Assembly (NCBI GenBank): GCA_003646055.1
Contig: QNDZ01000016.1
Coordinates: 1 to 16,527, forward strand
Length of the DNA: 16,527 nucleotides
Direction of reading: 5' to 3'
DNA from: a bacterium
Lineage (GTDB): Bacteria; Hydrothermota; UBA3072; B12-G15
The notes beneath the pieces are model-generated. The model made no database searches, had not been told where the DNA came from, and was given only the letters and a program-made list of their open reading frames with translations. The position numbers and the translations under genes are program-made. Shown one piece after another: positions 1 to 8,800 of this stretch; position 1 is the first letter of the stretch, and every line of letters begins with the position of its first letter.

Positions 1-1641
1 AGAAAGTTTGAAATTACCTGAACTTGTATCTGTATCTGTCTGGTCATATCCCCAACCATATTCTGCATTGAAAATGGATGCCACACCTCCATACTGCTCA
101 CCATTCCATACAGAACTGTAACATGCATCAACCTCATGATACCCTCCACTCATACAACACATCCCTGTATGGATACCAAACCTTCCTCCATTAGGCCTGT
201 CTAAATCCCTCCTCAATTCAGACACAGTGATATCGTCACCGTCACTCTGGCCCTGCATTACTTCCTGATAATCGCCATGTGAAAGAACAACGGTCCAACC
301 GTACCCCTGTTCTTGTTCATTTATAGCCTCAACGTCACCTGGAAAAGTTCCCCTATCATCATAATATTCCGTATGGGTCAGCCAGGTAATCCCCCCATCC
401 TCCAACTTGGTTTGTAGTATATCAGCCCAATCCCCTCCATTGGAACTACTACTCCATAACTGCTCTGTCCACCACATCATCTTATTTTCATAATCATTCG
501 GTACATTTTTTTCATAAAAGAGAATACGGGAAACAAAACTGTCAACCTGCTCAACATTCCACACATAAGCCCTGCCCACATAACAATCAGCCCAAAAATC
601 TGGTGAATCACTGCTGTATTCACAATAAAGACCATCACCATCTTTATCCCAGTTATCAAAATCTTCAAAGAATCTGGTTGATGCTATGTTATTATCCGTT
701 GTTGCTGGAAAGGTATTCACATAGCCATAACAAGGAGCATTGGGTATGGTATCAATATTGCCAGCAAGCACAAACCACATTGTTCCCCATGTTGAGTTTG
801 CATCTATAATGAAATTCTTAATCTTATCATAGATGTGGGAACCAGAATAATTTGAATTTATATCCTGTAATGTGTATGTTCTGGCACGGACACCCTTTTT
901 TGTTTTCCAGTCTATCAGCGGTTGCCACGCATTCTCCCAACTCTGGGGAGTTATAATCACATAATCATAATCACCAGCAGGAAGAGCCTTTGAACCACTA
1001 TTTTCTGTTCTTATCAATTCTGATTTATACTTGTCAACATCCTTCGGGTTAATCACTATTTCTTTCACCCTCTTGGACATATGCTCTATCACCCTGGAAG
1101 GCAATCTCCTCTCCTTACTTTTATCCTCACTATAATACAACCTGATTTTAATATGTGTGATTAACTCCAACATCTTTTTTGCAGGTGTGTAAATCAACGG
1201 TGATACATGGAACCTACAGAGCCTGAAGCCACTCTTATTCCCTGTATGTATATTTTGAATAATCTCATCAGGATAAGGTGTATTCCTTACAGGCATATCA
1301 GGATTTAGTGGAATGAATTTATATTCAGAAGGCCTTTTAGAAAAGGGAACTGGTGGTTGATACGGGTAAAGATTAAAAACGCCAGGTATAACTTTCTTTT
1401 CAATTTCTAAAATCTCAGTTTTTTCAACCTCTGCACCTGGTGGCAACGCAACTGTATAAGAAAATACAGGATACGTAGGTTCACCTATCTTTCCTGTGAG
1501 AAATGCACCTTTCAACTTTACAATATCATATCCCTTTTTTTTGGAAAAGGTCAGGCTGCTCGGTGAGTAATTAAAATCCAGATCAATACTCCCTGCCAAC
1601 AGAGAACAACCGATTAAAAGCACTATCAAAACCTTTCTCAT
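1..1641 (-). CDS. Gingipain-like C25 family cysteine peptidase, C-terminus outside the window
   Basis: The frame is open from ATG 1641 to base 1, giving 547 residues with no stop, so the 3' end lies outside the window. The start has a strong Shine-Dalgarno (AAGGAGG, 1653-1647) five bases upstream. The protein begins MRKVLIVLLIGCSLLAG, an export signal. Residues about 20-200 resemble a C25 propeptide (PTYPVFSYTVALPPGAEV, later YTPAKKMLEL). The catalytic domain follows: VLAGNIDTIP near 291-300, a DKDGDG calcium-loop-like motif at 332-337, a VGRAYVWNVEQVDSF segment near 355-369, LSHGD with candidate catalytic His455, and GMCCMSGGY with candidate nucleophile Cys495 or Cys496. The family is made of secreted endopeptidases and includes classical type IX secretion cargo. 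The sorting tail, if any, is not visible. The His-to-Cys spacing of about 40 residues is slightly longer than I recall for gingipain R. The gene is divergent from an S8 protease. Substrate specificity cannot be read. Confidence 0.93.
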   Translation of the reverse strand, partial: MRKVLIVLLIGCSLLAGSIDLDFNYSPSSLTFSKKKGYDIVKLKGAFLTGKIGEPTYPVFSYTVALPPGAEVEKTEILEIEKKVIPGVFNLYPYQPPVPFSKRPSEYKFIPLNPDMPVRNTPYPDEIIQNIHTGNKSGFRLCRFHVSPLIYTPAKKMLELITHIKIRLYYSEDKSKERRLPSRVIEHMSKRVKEIVINPKDVDKYKSELIRTENSGSKALPAGDYDYVIITPQSWENAWQPLIDWKTKKGVRARTYTLQDINSNYSGSHIYDKIKNFIIDANSTWGTMWFVLAGNIDTIPNAPCYGYVNTFPATTDNNIASTRFFEDFDNWDKDGDGLYCEYSSDSPDFWADCYVGRAYVWNVEQVDSFVSRILFYEKNVPNDYENKMMWWTEQLWSSSSNGGDWADILQTKLEDGGITWLTHTEYYDDRGTFPGDVEAINEQEQGYGWTVVLSHGDYQEVMQGQSDGDDITVSELRRDLDRPNGGRFGIHTGMCCMSGGYHEVDACYSSVWNGEQYGGVASIFNAEYGWGYDQTDTDTSSGNFKLS

Positions 1642-1674
1642 AAAAACCTCCTTCTTTTATATTATTTACTATAT

Positions 1675-1703
1675 TTGATATGCAATTTCTATTCCAGAAT
1701 CAA
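1675..1703 (-). promoter_or_regulatory. Candidate sigma70-type promoter of the C25 peptidase gene
   Basis: Read on the minus strand, TTGATT (1703-1698) is followed after 17 bases by TATCAA (1680-1675). The predicted transcript would start near 1668, about 27 bases ahead of ATG 1641. The -35 box lies inside a 24-base block (1691-1714) that is 23/24 identical to 14714-14737, in the equivalent position upstream of the other minus-strand operon. The -10 match is weak (TATCAA), so the exact start is uncertain, but the conservation of the block supports a functional role. Confidence 0.6.
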
Positions 1704-1745
1704 CCCATTGAAAATCAAGAAGATTTTTTACAAATGTTGTGAAAC

Positions 1746-1794
1746 TTTTCCATTTTAAGGAAAATTTTTCCAAATGGAACAAATCATCAAATTG
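1746..1794. promoter_or_regulatory. Operator-like array of alternating TTCC/GGAA half-sites, copy 1
   Basis: TTCC occurs at 1748-1751 and 1768-1771, and GGAA at 1759-1762 and 1776-1779. They form overlapping inverted repeats: TTTTCC then GGAAAA across an AT spacer, and TTCC-AAAT-GGAA. The array ends in GGAACAAATCAT. It lies between the two divergent promoters. The same arrangement, with nearly the same spacing and flanking sequence, recurs at 14772-14820. This fits a binding site for a dimeric regulator acting on both strands, or possibly a structured or AT-rich UP-like region. No regulator is encoded in the window. Confidence 0.55.
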
Positions 1795-1819
1795 CTACCC
1801 ATAGCTCATAATAGATGTA

Positions 1820-1847
1820 TTGACAAATTTTTTATAATTCTTATTCT
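1820..1847 (+). promoter_or_regulatory. Candidate promoter of the KP-43-like protease operon
   Basis: A perfect TTGACA (1820-1825) is followed after 16 bases by TATTCT (1842-1847). This would start the transcript near 1854, almost on the Shine-Dalgarno (GAGAGG, 1855-1860). An alternative -10 is TATAAT at 1833-1838, which would give a leader of about 20 bases but has no good -35 at 17 bases. The context TATTGACAA is repeated in the second divergent region at 14842-14850, so this element is probably real even though the -10 choice is open. Confidence 0.5.
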
Positions 1848-1865
1848 TAAAAAAGAGAGGTTACT

Positions 1866-4800
1866 ATGCCTTTATCAATCCTGGTGATAGTTTCTATGAA
1901 CATCAACCTGAAAATGGTTGATTTTGATCCACTGGAGAAGGTTCCCCAGATTGATGGAATAGAATATTATGAAGCAACTGATTACAAGGTGGTTCAGTTC
2001 TTTCACAGATTAACAAAGGCACAAAGAATGTATCTTGAAGAGAGGGGCAATGTCCTTTATGGTTATATCTCGGAGAACGCATATCTTGTTTATTGTAAGG
2101 ATATTCAGAGTATAAAAAGCCTTGGTCCGAGATGGATTGGCGATTATTCCCCTGTGTTTAAGGTTGAGAAGAGGCTTCTGAATACTCCAACAAGTGAGAA
2201 GTTCTTTGACCAGCCAGGTTTTATAAAAATCATAGTTGAGCTATTCCCGGAAATCCCGATAGAAAGTTTTGTGAAAAGACTCAATGGAAAATTTAATATC
2301 CTGAAGGTGGAAAAAGGTTGTTACTACAATTATATGCTCCTCTCAATAGAAGAGGACAGAGTTTGGGATGCAATTAAAACCATTGCTCCTATGAATGGGG
2401 TTAAATGGATAGAAAGATATTATCAGCCGAGGCTGGAGAATGCATGGACCCGATGGATATGTCAATCCCTTGATACCCTTGACATGGGGAGTGTAAATAC
2501 AGGATGGTATGCCTCATCCCAGGTAGATGCCCTTGCAGTGCCTTTATATAGTAGAGGTATCTTTGGCCAGGGCCAGGTGGTGGGTATAGCAGATACAGGT
2601 ATTGATTGGGATTCGCGCTATTTTGATGAGGTTTTGGGAAGCATGAACTTCAACCCTCCTGGAACGACATTTGCAGGTGTTTATAGCCATAAGATTGCTG
2701 GATACCAGATTCTGTCAGATGACCACGATGGTGCATCCAATAATGAACACTGGAATGGAAGTGAGTGGATAGGAACAAGTGGGCATGGTACCCATACTGC
2801 CTGTTCCATTGCCGGTGATTCAAGCAGTCATGATCCATCCCAGGATGGTATTCTTGCCAGGGGTGATGGAATGGCTCCAATGGCTTTAATAGCATTCCAG
2901 GATATTTCCACTACTCCTCAGGACCAGTATAACGAATCTGAACAACTTGATGGACTACCCCTTGATTTAAACAACCTTTTTCTATGGGCATATAATGCAG
3001 GTGCAAGAATCCATTCAAACTCCTGGGGGGGTGGTGCTACTGGTTATGATACAGAGGCAGAGCAATGTGACATCTTTCTTTGGAACCACAAAGATTTTGT
3101 TATCTTTTTTTCTGCCGGGAACGATGGACCTGGTTCAAATACCATTACATCCCCTGCAACTGCAAAGGGGGTGATAGCTGTGGGAGCCTCCCAGGCTGGT
3201 GCAGGTTGCAACAATTCTGAAAGCAATTATGGGATCAATACTGTTTGGCAGAATCCTGGTTATCATGGCGACGAGGATGGGGCAAACTGGTCACCAGATG
3301 GTATAAATGACAATGACCTAATGACAATGGCCTGGTTTTCATCCCATGGACCAACGGATGAAGGGCTTTTGAAACCGGATATATCTGTTCCTGGTGGATA
3401 CTTCATTTATTCAGCCTGGAGTGATGGTGATCCCACAACTGGCAACCCGGGTCTTGGTAATTCAGAAGGAGGAACAAGCAATGGCACCTTTCTTTGTGAA
3501 ATGGGTGGCACATCCATGGCATGTCCGGCAGCAGCAGGACTTGCTGCCCTGGTAAGGCAGTATTATACAGATGGATATTATCCAGGGGGTGTTAAAAATC
3601 CAGATAATGCCATCAATCCATCAGGTGCACTGATAAAGGCAACCATGATTTTAGCAACGGTAAATATGACCGGTGGTTATACAAATCCTGTTCCTTCTTA
3701 TGGACAGGGGTGGGGGCTTGTTGTTCTGGATAAAGCCCTTTACTTCCCTGGAGACTCTACTGCTTTATATGTTGATGATAACCAAGAGGGATTAAGCGAG
3801 GGAGAGGTAAACACCTATACATTCAAGGTATATCAGGGTCAAGGAATTCCATTGAAGGTTGTGCTTGTATGGATGGATTATCCAGGCATTCAATCTGCAC
3901 TTGACCCCCTTGTTAATGACCTTGACCTTTGTGTTACAATAAAGGATTCAACATACCTTGGTAATGTATTCAGCAATGGATATTCAACCACCGGAGGTTC
4001 GCCTGATAGTATAAATCCTGTTGAGGTTGTCTGGGTTCCGGCTCCAAAGATCACTGATACTACTTTCAGTGTAACTGTTTCAGCCAGTAAGACCCCTTTT
4101 GGACCCCAACCCTATGCACTTGTTATAACAGGACCATTGAATAAAGGTCCTGAAATACCTGAGATCGTGCATCCCTTCAACCTTGAATTATTAAACACAC
4201 CTAACCCTTTGGTTAAATTCCATGCATATGACAGAGATGGAGACTCCTTGATGAATATCATATATATAGCAAAGGATAGGGATTTCTCATCTATTGTTGA
4301 TTCTGAGATTGTTTATTCTGGTGGCAATTCACTTGTGGAACATCCTCTTTCAATAGCATTATTAAACGACTCAACCTACTTCATAGGTATTGTTTCAAGG
4401 GATTACAAGGGATCAAACATTTCTTCTCCAATAAGCCCTGTTGTGTCTGTTCGTATTGATACATCAGTTTCCTATAGTGTGTGGAGTATAAAGGGTGCAA
4501 AGCAATTTGAACTGGGAACCCTGAATTCTCTTGCCCTTTATGGAGACAGCCTTATTTTACCAGATTCAATAATGGGATGGATTAAAAAAATTGACCAGGA
4601 TTTTGAAGGCAGATTTCCTCCATCTGGATGGACTGTGATAGATGGCAATGGAAATGGCAAGAGGTGGCAGGGAGGCACCACTTCAGATATACAAGGTTAT
4701 GAACCACCACAGTATGGAACAAAATATGCATTCTATGCCGATTACACAGCAGGTACATCCGATACCCTCTGTGATGAAGCACTCATTTCTCCCAGCATTG

Positions 4801-5726
4801 ACCTTTCATTTGCTGATTCTTTAACTTTGAGATTTGGCCTTGGATTCAAGGAAATGAGCCAGTCCCCTCAAGAGACGCTCTATACTTACATGATTAGATA
4901 CTCTGGTGGAACGGGGGATACCCTTGTTTTGAGAACAGACCTGCATAGTGTTAAAGGCTGGCTCCAACTTAACCTATCCCGATACCTTCCCTCTGATAGT
5001 GCAAAATTCTGCTGGAGATACCTGGATTCCAATTCAAGGAGTTATGGGTGTGGTATTGATAATGTTAATGTTCAGGTTAAAACAATCCATAACATCTATT
5101 CAGGGACCTTTGTTTCACCGCCCATATCATACAGTGCCCTCTCCATGACATCACCTGGAAGGAGAGATTGGGGATGGGTAAAATACATAAAATCATCACC
5201 AGATGACTCCATTGTTTTCAGGGTAGCATATGTTTATTCAGATTCACTTATACCAGTCCCTGATGCAGAGCTTCCAGGCAATCTGGAGGGATTTTATTCA
5301 TCATCCACATATGATTCCTTTGATATAACCATGCTTGATACATTGAGTTATGATTCCCTTGTCATTTATGCGTATTTTTACAGGGATTCCTCAAAGGCAT
5401 CGTCCATTCCAAAACTTCTGTATCTCTCTGTTGGTTCCAATGCAGGGATGACTGGATTGAGTAAGCATTTAAAGTTCAGTATAAAAAACAGGATGATTTA
5501 TAAATCAGGCAGTTGCAAACTTGACATTGTTTCTCCCTGTGTTGGTAAAATCAGTATTCAGGTTTACGATGTTGCAGGAAGGATGGTCTTCTCAAAGGTT
5601 TATCAACTTAACGCTGGTGAAAACACATTGAAAATTGGTATGCCTGACAGAGCAGGGGTATACTTTGCAAAGTATATGTTTTTGAGCCATAAAAGAGGTG
5701 TACTCAAATTTATACTGGTAAAGTAA
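1866..5726 (+). CDS. Secreted KP-43-like S8 serine protease with choice-of-anchor J module and T9SS-like C-terminal domain
   Basis: This 1286-residue protein should cleave extracellular proteins. ATG 1866 is used because an in-frame TAA at 1848-1850 blocks any upstream extension and GAGAGG (1855-1860) is well placed. The N-terminus (MPLSILVIVS) is a short hydrophobic stretch with no positive charge, so the signal peptide is atypical. Residues about 20-220 form a prodomain. The catalytic set is complete: Asp243 (GIADTGID), His307 (GHGTHTA), oxyanion Asn419 (SAGNDG) and Ser550 (GGTSMACP). Residues about 640-760 carry the beta-barrel typical of the KP-43 subgroup (LVWMDYP, LVNDLDL). A fibronectin-like segment follows at about 761-870, then a choice-of-anchor J/cleaved-adhesin domain at about 911-1072 (FEGRFPPSGW). 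The tail, about 1215-1286, is a T9SS type A-like sorting domain (VYDVAGR, AGVYF, ending LVK). It is the first gene of an inferred two-gene operon, with 86 bases to the next start and no terminator between. Confidence 0.95.
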   Translation: MPLSILVIVSMNINLKMVDFDPLEKVPQIDGIEYYEATDYKVVQFFHRLTKAQRMYLEERGNVLYGYISENAYLVYCKDIQSIKSLGPRWIGDYSPVFKVEKRLLNTPTSEKFFDQPGFIKIIVELFPEIPIESFVKRLNGKFNILKVEKGCYYNYMLLSIEEDRVWDAIKTIAPMNGVKWIERYYQPRLENAWTRWICQSLDTLDMGSVNTGWYASSQVDALAVPLYSRGIFGQGQVVGIADTGIDWDSRYFDEVLGSMNFNPPGTTFAGVYSHKIAGYQILSDDHDGASNNEHWNGSEWIGTSGHGTHTACSIAGDSSSHDPSQDGILARGDGMAPMALIAFQDISTTPQDQYNESEQLDGLPLDLNNLFLWAYNAGARIHSNSWGGGATGYDTEAEQCDIFLWNHKDFVIFFSAGNDGPGSNTITSPATAKGVIAVGASQAGAGCNNSESNYGINTVWQNPGYHGDEDGANWSPDGINDNDLMTMAWFSSHGPTDEGLLKPDISVPGGYFIYSAWSDGDPTTGNPGLGNSEGGTSNGTFLCEMGGTSMACPAAAGLAALVRQYYTDGYYPGGVKNPDNAINPSGALIKATMILATVNMTGGYTNPVPSYGQGWGLVVLDKALYFPGDSTALYVDDNQEGLSEGEVNTYTFKVYQGQGIPLKVVLVWMDYPGIQSALDPLVNDLDLCVTIKDSTYLGNVFSNGYSTTGGSPDSINPVEVVWVPAPKITDTTFSVTVSASKTPFGPQPYALVITGPLNKGPEIPEIVHPFNLELLNTPNPLVKFHAYDRDGDSLMNIIYIAKDRDFSSIVDSEIVYSGGNSLVEHPLSIALLNDSTYFIGIVSRDYKGSNISSPISPVVSVRIDTSVSYSVWSIKGAKQFELGTLNSLALYGDSLILPDSIMGWIKKIDQDFEGRFPPSGWTVIDGNGNGKRWQGGTTSDIQGYEPPQYGTKYAFYADYTAGTSDTLCDEALISPSIDLSFADSLTLRFGLGFKEMSQSPQETLYTYMIRYSGGTGDTLVLRTDLHSVKGWLQLNLSRYLPSDSAKFCWRYLDSNSRSYGCGIDNVNVQVKTIHNIYSGTFVSPPISYSALSMTSPGRRDWGWVKYIKSSPDDSIVFRVAYVYSDSLIPVPDAELPGNLEGFYSSSTYDSFDITMLDTLSYDSLVIYAYFYRDSSKASSIPKLLYLSVGSNAGMTGLSKHLKFSIKNRMIYKSGSCKLDIVSPCVGKISIQVYDVAGRMVFSKVYQLNAGENTLKIGMPDRAGVYFAKYMFLSHKRGVLKFILVK

Positions 5727-5800
5727 TGGGGTCGGTCAAAAAGCAAAGGGTGCAGAAACCTATGGTCGGGTTTATTGTGAACAACCTTTAACCGTATTAA

Positions 5801-5807
5801 AAGGAGG
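5801..5807 (+). promoter_or_regulatory. Shine-Dalgarno that fixes the start of the mosaic protein gene
   Basis: AAGGAGG at 5801-5807 lies five bases before ATG 5813. An in-frame GTG at 5807 overlaps the last G of this site and so cannot be the start codon served by it. ATG 5813 is therefore the better start, two codons shorter than the longest open frame. Confidence 0.85.
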
Positions 5808-5812
5808 TGTCT

Positions 5813-8800
5813 ATGTTTTTTATTACACTACTTTTCAGTGTTGGTCTAAATACCTTCTCCCACCCAATCACTCACGAAAAGGTTGTTAGGTCTTTTCCAA
5901 TTACACCACAGATTCAGATACTTAATAAGGCAGAAAAATCTTTACCAAAACAGTCCACAGTCCTTTTTGTTGACGATGATGGCGGGCAATTATCCTCTGA
6001 GGGAGTAGGATATGAAACCTACTGGCTGGAGATTATCTCGAGCCTTGGGATTTCCTACGAGGTCTTCTCCATTAATGATTCTACTTTCAGGCCTGATTCC
6101 AATCTTCTGAAGTCTTACACCATTGTGATATGGAATGAACCCGATTTCAATACTTCTCTTACCGCCGATGATACGGTCCATCTTCTCGCCTATCTTAATT
6201 CTGGTGGAAATTTATGGTTGAGTGGTGAAGATGTGCTTTACAATTTAGAGAACGGGCCCGGTATCCCCTCTTATCTCTATGTTTTGAGCTATTCAGATGA
6301 AGGTTGTGACACTGTGTATGGAGTAGGGGATACTATTGGAGATGCCTTTGTGTTTCCCTTAGATTCCATATCAAGGCTTACAAACGATCCCAACAGTGAT
6401 TGGTCTGACCAGATAACCATTGATACTAATAATGCTGATTCATCTTTTAGGTCTGTAAAAGTGAATACAGGTCACAGGGGCATAGTTGGTTACAGGGTTG
6501 ATAGTGCAGGAACAACAAAGAATGGAAAACTGTTCTTCTTTGGTGCTCCATTTGAGGCATTGAGGAAGTCTGACAGGGTCAATTTTATGTCCTCTGTGTT
6601 CGGCTACTTTGGTGTCACTATCCAATCCTATGACCTTTACCCTGTATCAATAATGTGGCCAAAGAAGTTCTCAAATATAGACGGCCCAAATTCGGTCATT
6701 TTTAAGTTGTCAAATATCTCCACAGACACAGTGCCTGACTTCTATGCAGTTGTCAGGATTTACGATAAACTTTCAAACCTTGTTTATGGGGATAGCCTTT
6801 TAATCCATGGATTTCCAGCAAACAGTGATACGACGATCCAGCTTACTGACTGGAGCGTATTCACAAAGGATACATTCACCGTATATGCTTATGCAAACCT
6901 CTCCCAGGACAGCGACCATTCAAATGATACTCTCTCAAGACAGGTATACACAACTCATGTTATCGTATATGATGACTACGAAACAGGTCTTGACCTCTGG
7001 ACAGGTGTCTGGGATATCACAGATGAATATTCCTATGATGGGGATTACAGCTATACTGATACTGCTTATGCCAATTACCCTGACCAATCTATTCTTGCGT
7101 CATCATTAAAGGAAACTCTACAGTTTTCATCATTTGCAGATGCAAAACTCTCATTCTGGACAAAGCACTACATTGAAGCAGGTTTTGACTATGGCTACCT
7201 CATTTTACAGGATCTTGTAAGTGGCAAGATGGAGACACTGGCCATCTTCAATGGAGATTCAGCAAACTGGTACAAAATCACATCCACCCTTGGTAACTAT
7301 ACAGGCACTCAATACAGACTCACACTCAAACTTGTCAGTGATTATGGATACAACGAAGAAGGATGGTTTGTGGACGAATTCCTCATAGAGGGTCTTGACA
7401 CAGATGTAACACCTCCAATAGTGAGATATAGAGGGCCTGACACATATAGAGATGGCGTTTCGGGTTCATTGAACCTACCTGTTTATATCTTTGACAGAAA
7501 TGGTGTCCAGGCAGAAACCTTATTCTATTCTGTGGAGGGTGGTGGTGCATCTGGAATTATCCCTGATTCTTCCCATGGTGATACCTTCTTCTTCAACATT
7601 CCACAACAGCCCACTGGAAGCAGGATTGATTATTGGGTGAAGGCGGTTGATACAAATGGCAACGCTATTGAAACAGCACATCAAACATACTTCCAGGGAA
7701 TTATAATTGCCTATGACGATGGTGAACCTGAGGCATACTACATATGGGAACAGGGGGATAGGATAGCATCAAGATTTGAACCCTTTGGAGCAAATAAGTT
7801 CATTCAACCCAGGAAGTTGTTCTTCTACTGGTATACAGATTTTGATACTCCACCCGATACTGTTGGGATTAATCTGTTCTTAGAAGAAGACACGCTTCCT
7901 TCACAGGAAAAGATATTACCTTCTGATATAATCTTCTATCCAGGTGACCAGTTGAATCAGTCCAGGCCCTATGGATTCACTTATGTTGATGTCCCTGATA
8001 CCAGTCTAAAGATACCCCAGCCATTCTATGTGTCCGCTGAGAACACTTCTTCATCCCAATACCCTGTTTTTGGAGCAGACCAGAGTGGAAGTGTTGGGAA
8101 TAGTTATTACTATTATCAGGGTTCCTGGTATCACTTCACGGATGAGGACTTCATGATCCGTGTTCTCTGTGATACGGGCACAGTTCATTATGATGTTTCT
8201 CTTCTTTCCATCACAAGTCCATGGGTAATAGTAAAACCTGGCGTCTATTACACACCAGAGGTAATTGTTGCAAACGTTTCGGATTCAGGTTTTGCATGTG
8301 TATCAAGGCTGAGTGTTGACTCAAGTGGAATAGAGGTATTTTCATCCTATGACACCACTTATCTGAACGCAGGGGACACCCTAAGTATCACCTACGAACA
8401 ATGGAAACCAATGGGCTTTGATGTGTATTACATTATCACTGCCAGGATTGAATCTTCCGAGGACCAGAATATCTTCAACAATACATATGTGGAAACAGTC
8501 TATTCAGGAGTTCCATCCGGTCAATTCCTTCTCTGGAACCCAGCACCCAACGAGGTGTTTGGAAAGACTCTTTACTCAATATTAAGGGATTCACTTGGAC
8601 TTAAAGGCTTCTACACAAGCGACCTTAAATTTTTTGCACCATATATTGGGAATTTTCTTACCTTATGGGCAACCTTCGGTGATTATCCAGACAGATACAT
8701 ACTTCCTGATACCTCAGAAGAGGTTGATATAATCAAGTCCTTCTTGAACAACTATAAGATGGGAATGTATCTTGAAGGAACAAGATGCTGGTATTATGAC

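Noticed and set aside
603..809. Short plus-strand open frame opposite the C25 peptidase
   Set aside because: It is antisense to a conserved catalytic-domain segment of the C25 gene, and no ribosome site or domain supports it.
5756..5773. Possible hairpin AAACC...GGTTT between the KP-43-like protease and the mosaic protein gene
   Set aside because: The stem is only five base pairs, mostly A-T, with no U-tract. It is too weak for a terminator, so co-transcription is preferred.
5775..5800. Possible internal promoter TTGTGA...TATTAA before the mosaic protein gene
   Set aside because: The spacer is only 14 bases and the -35 is poor. None of the conserved blocks of the two divergent regions is present.
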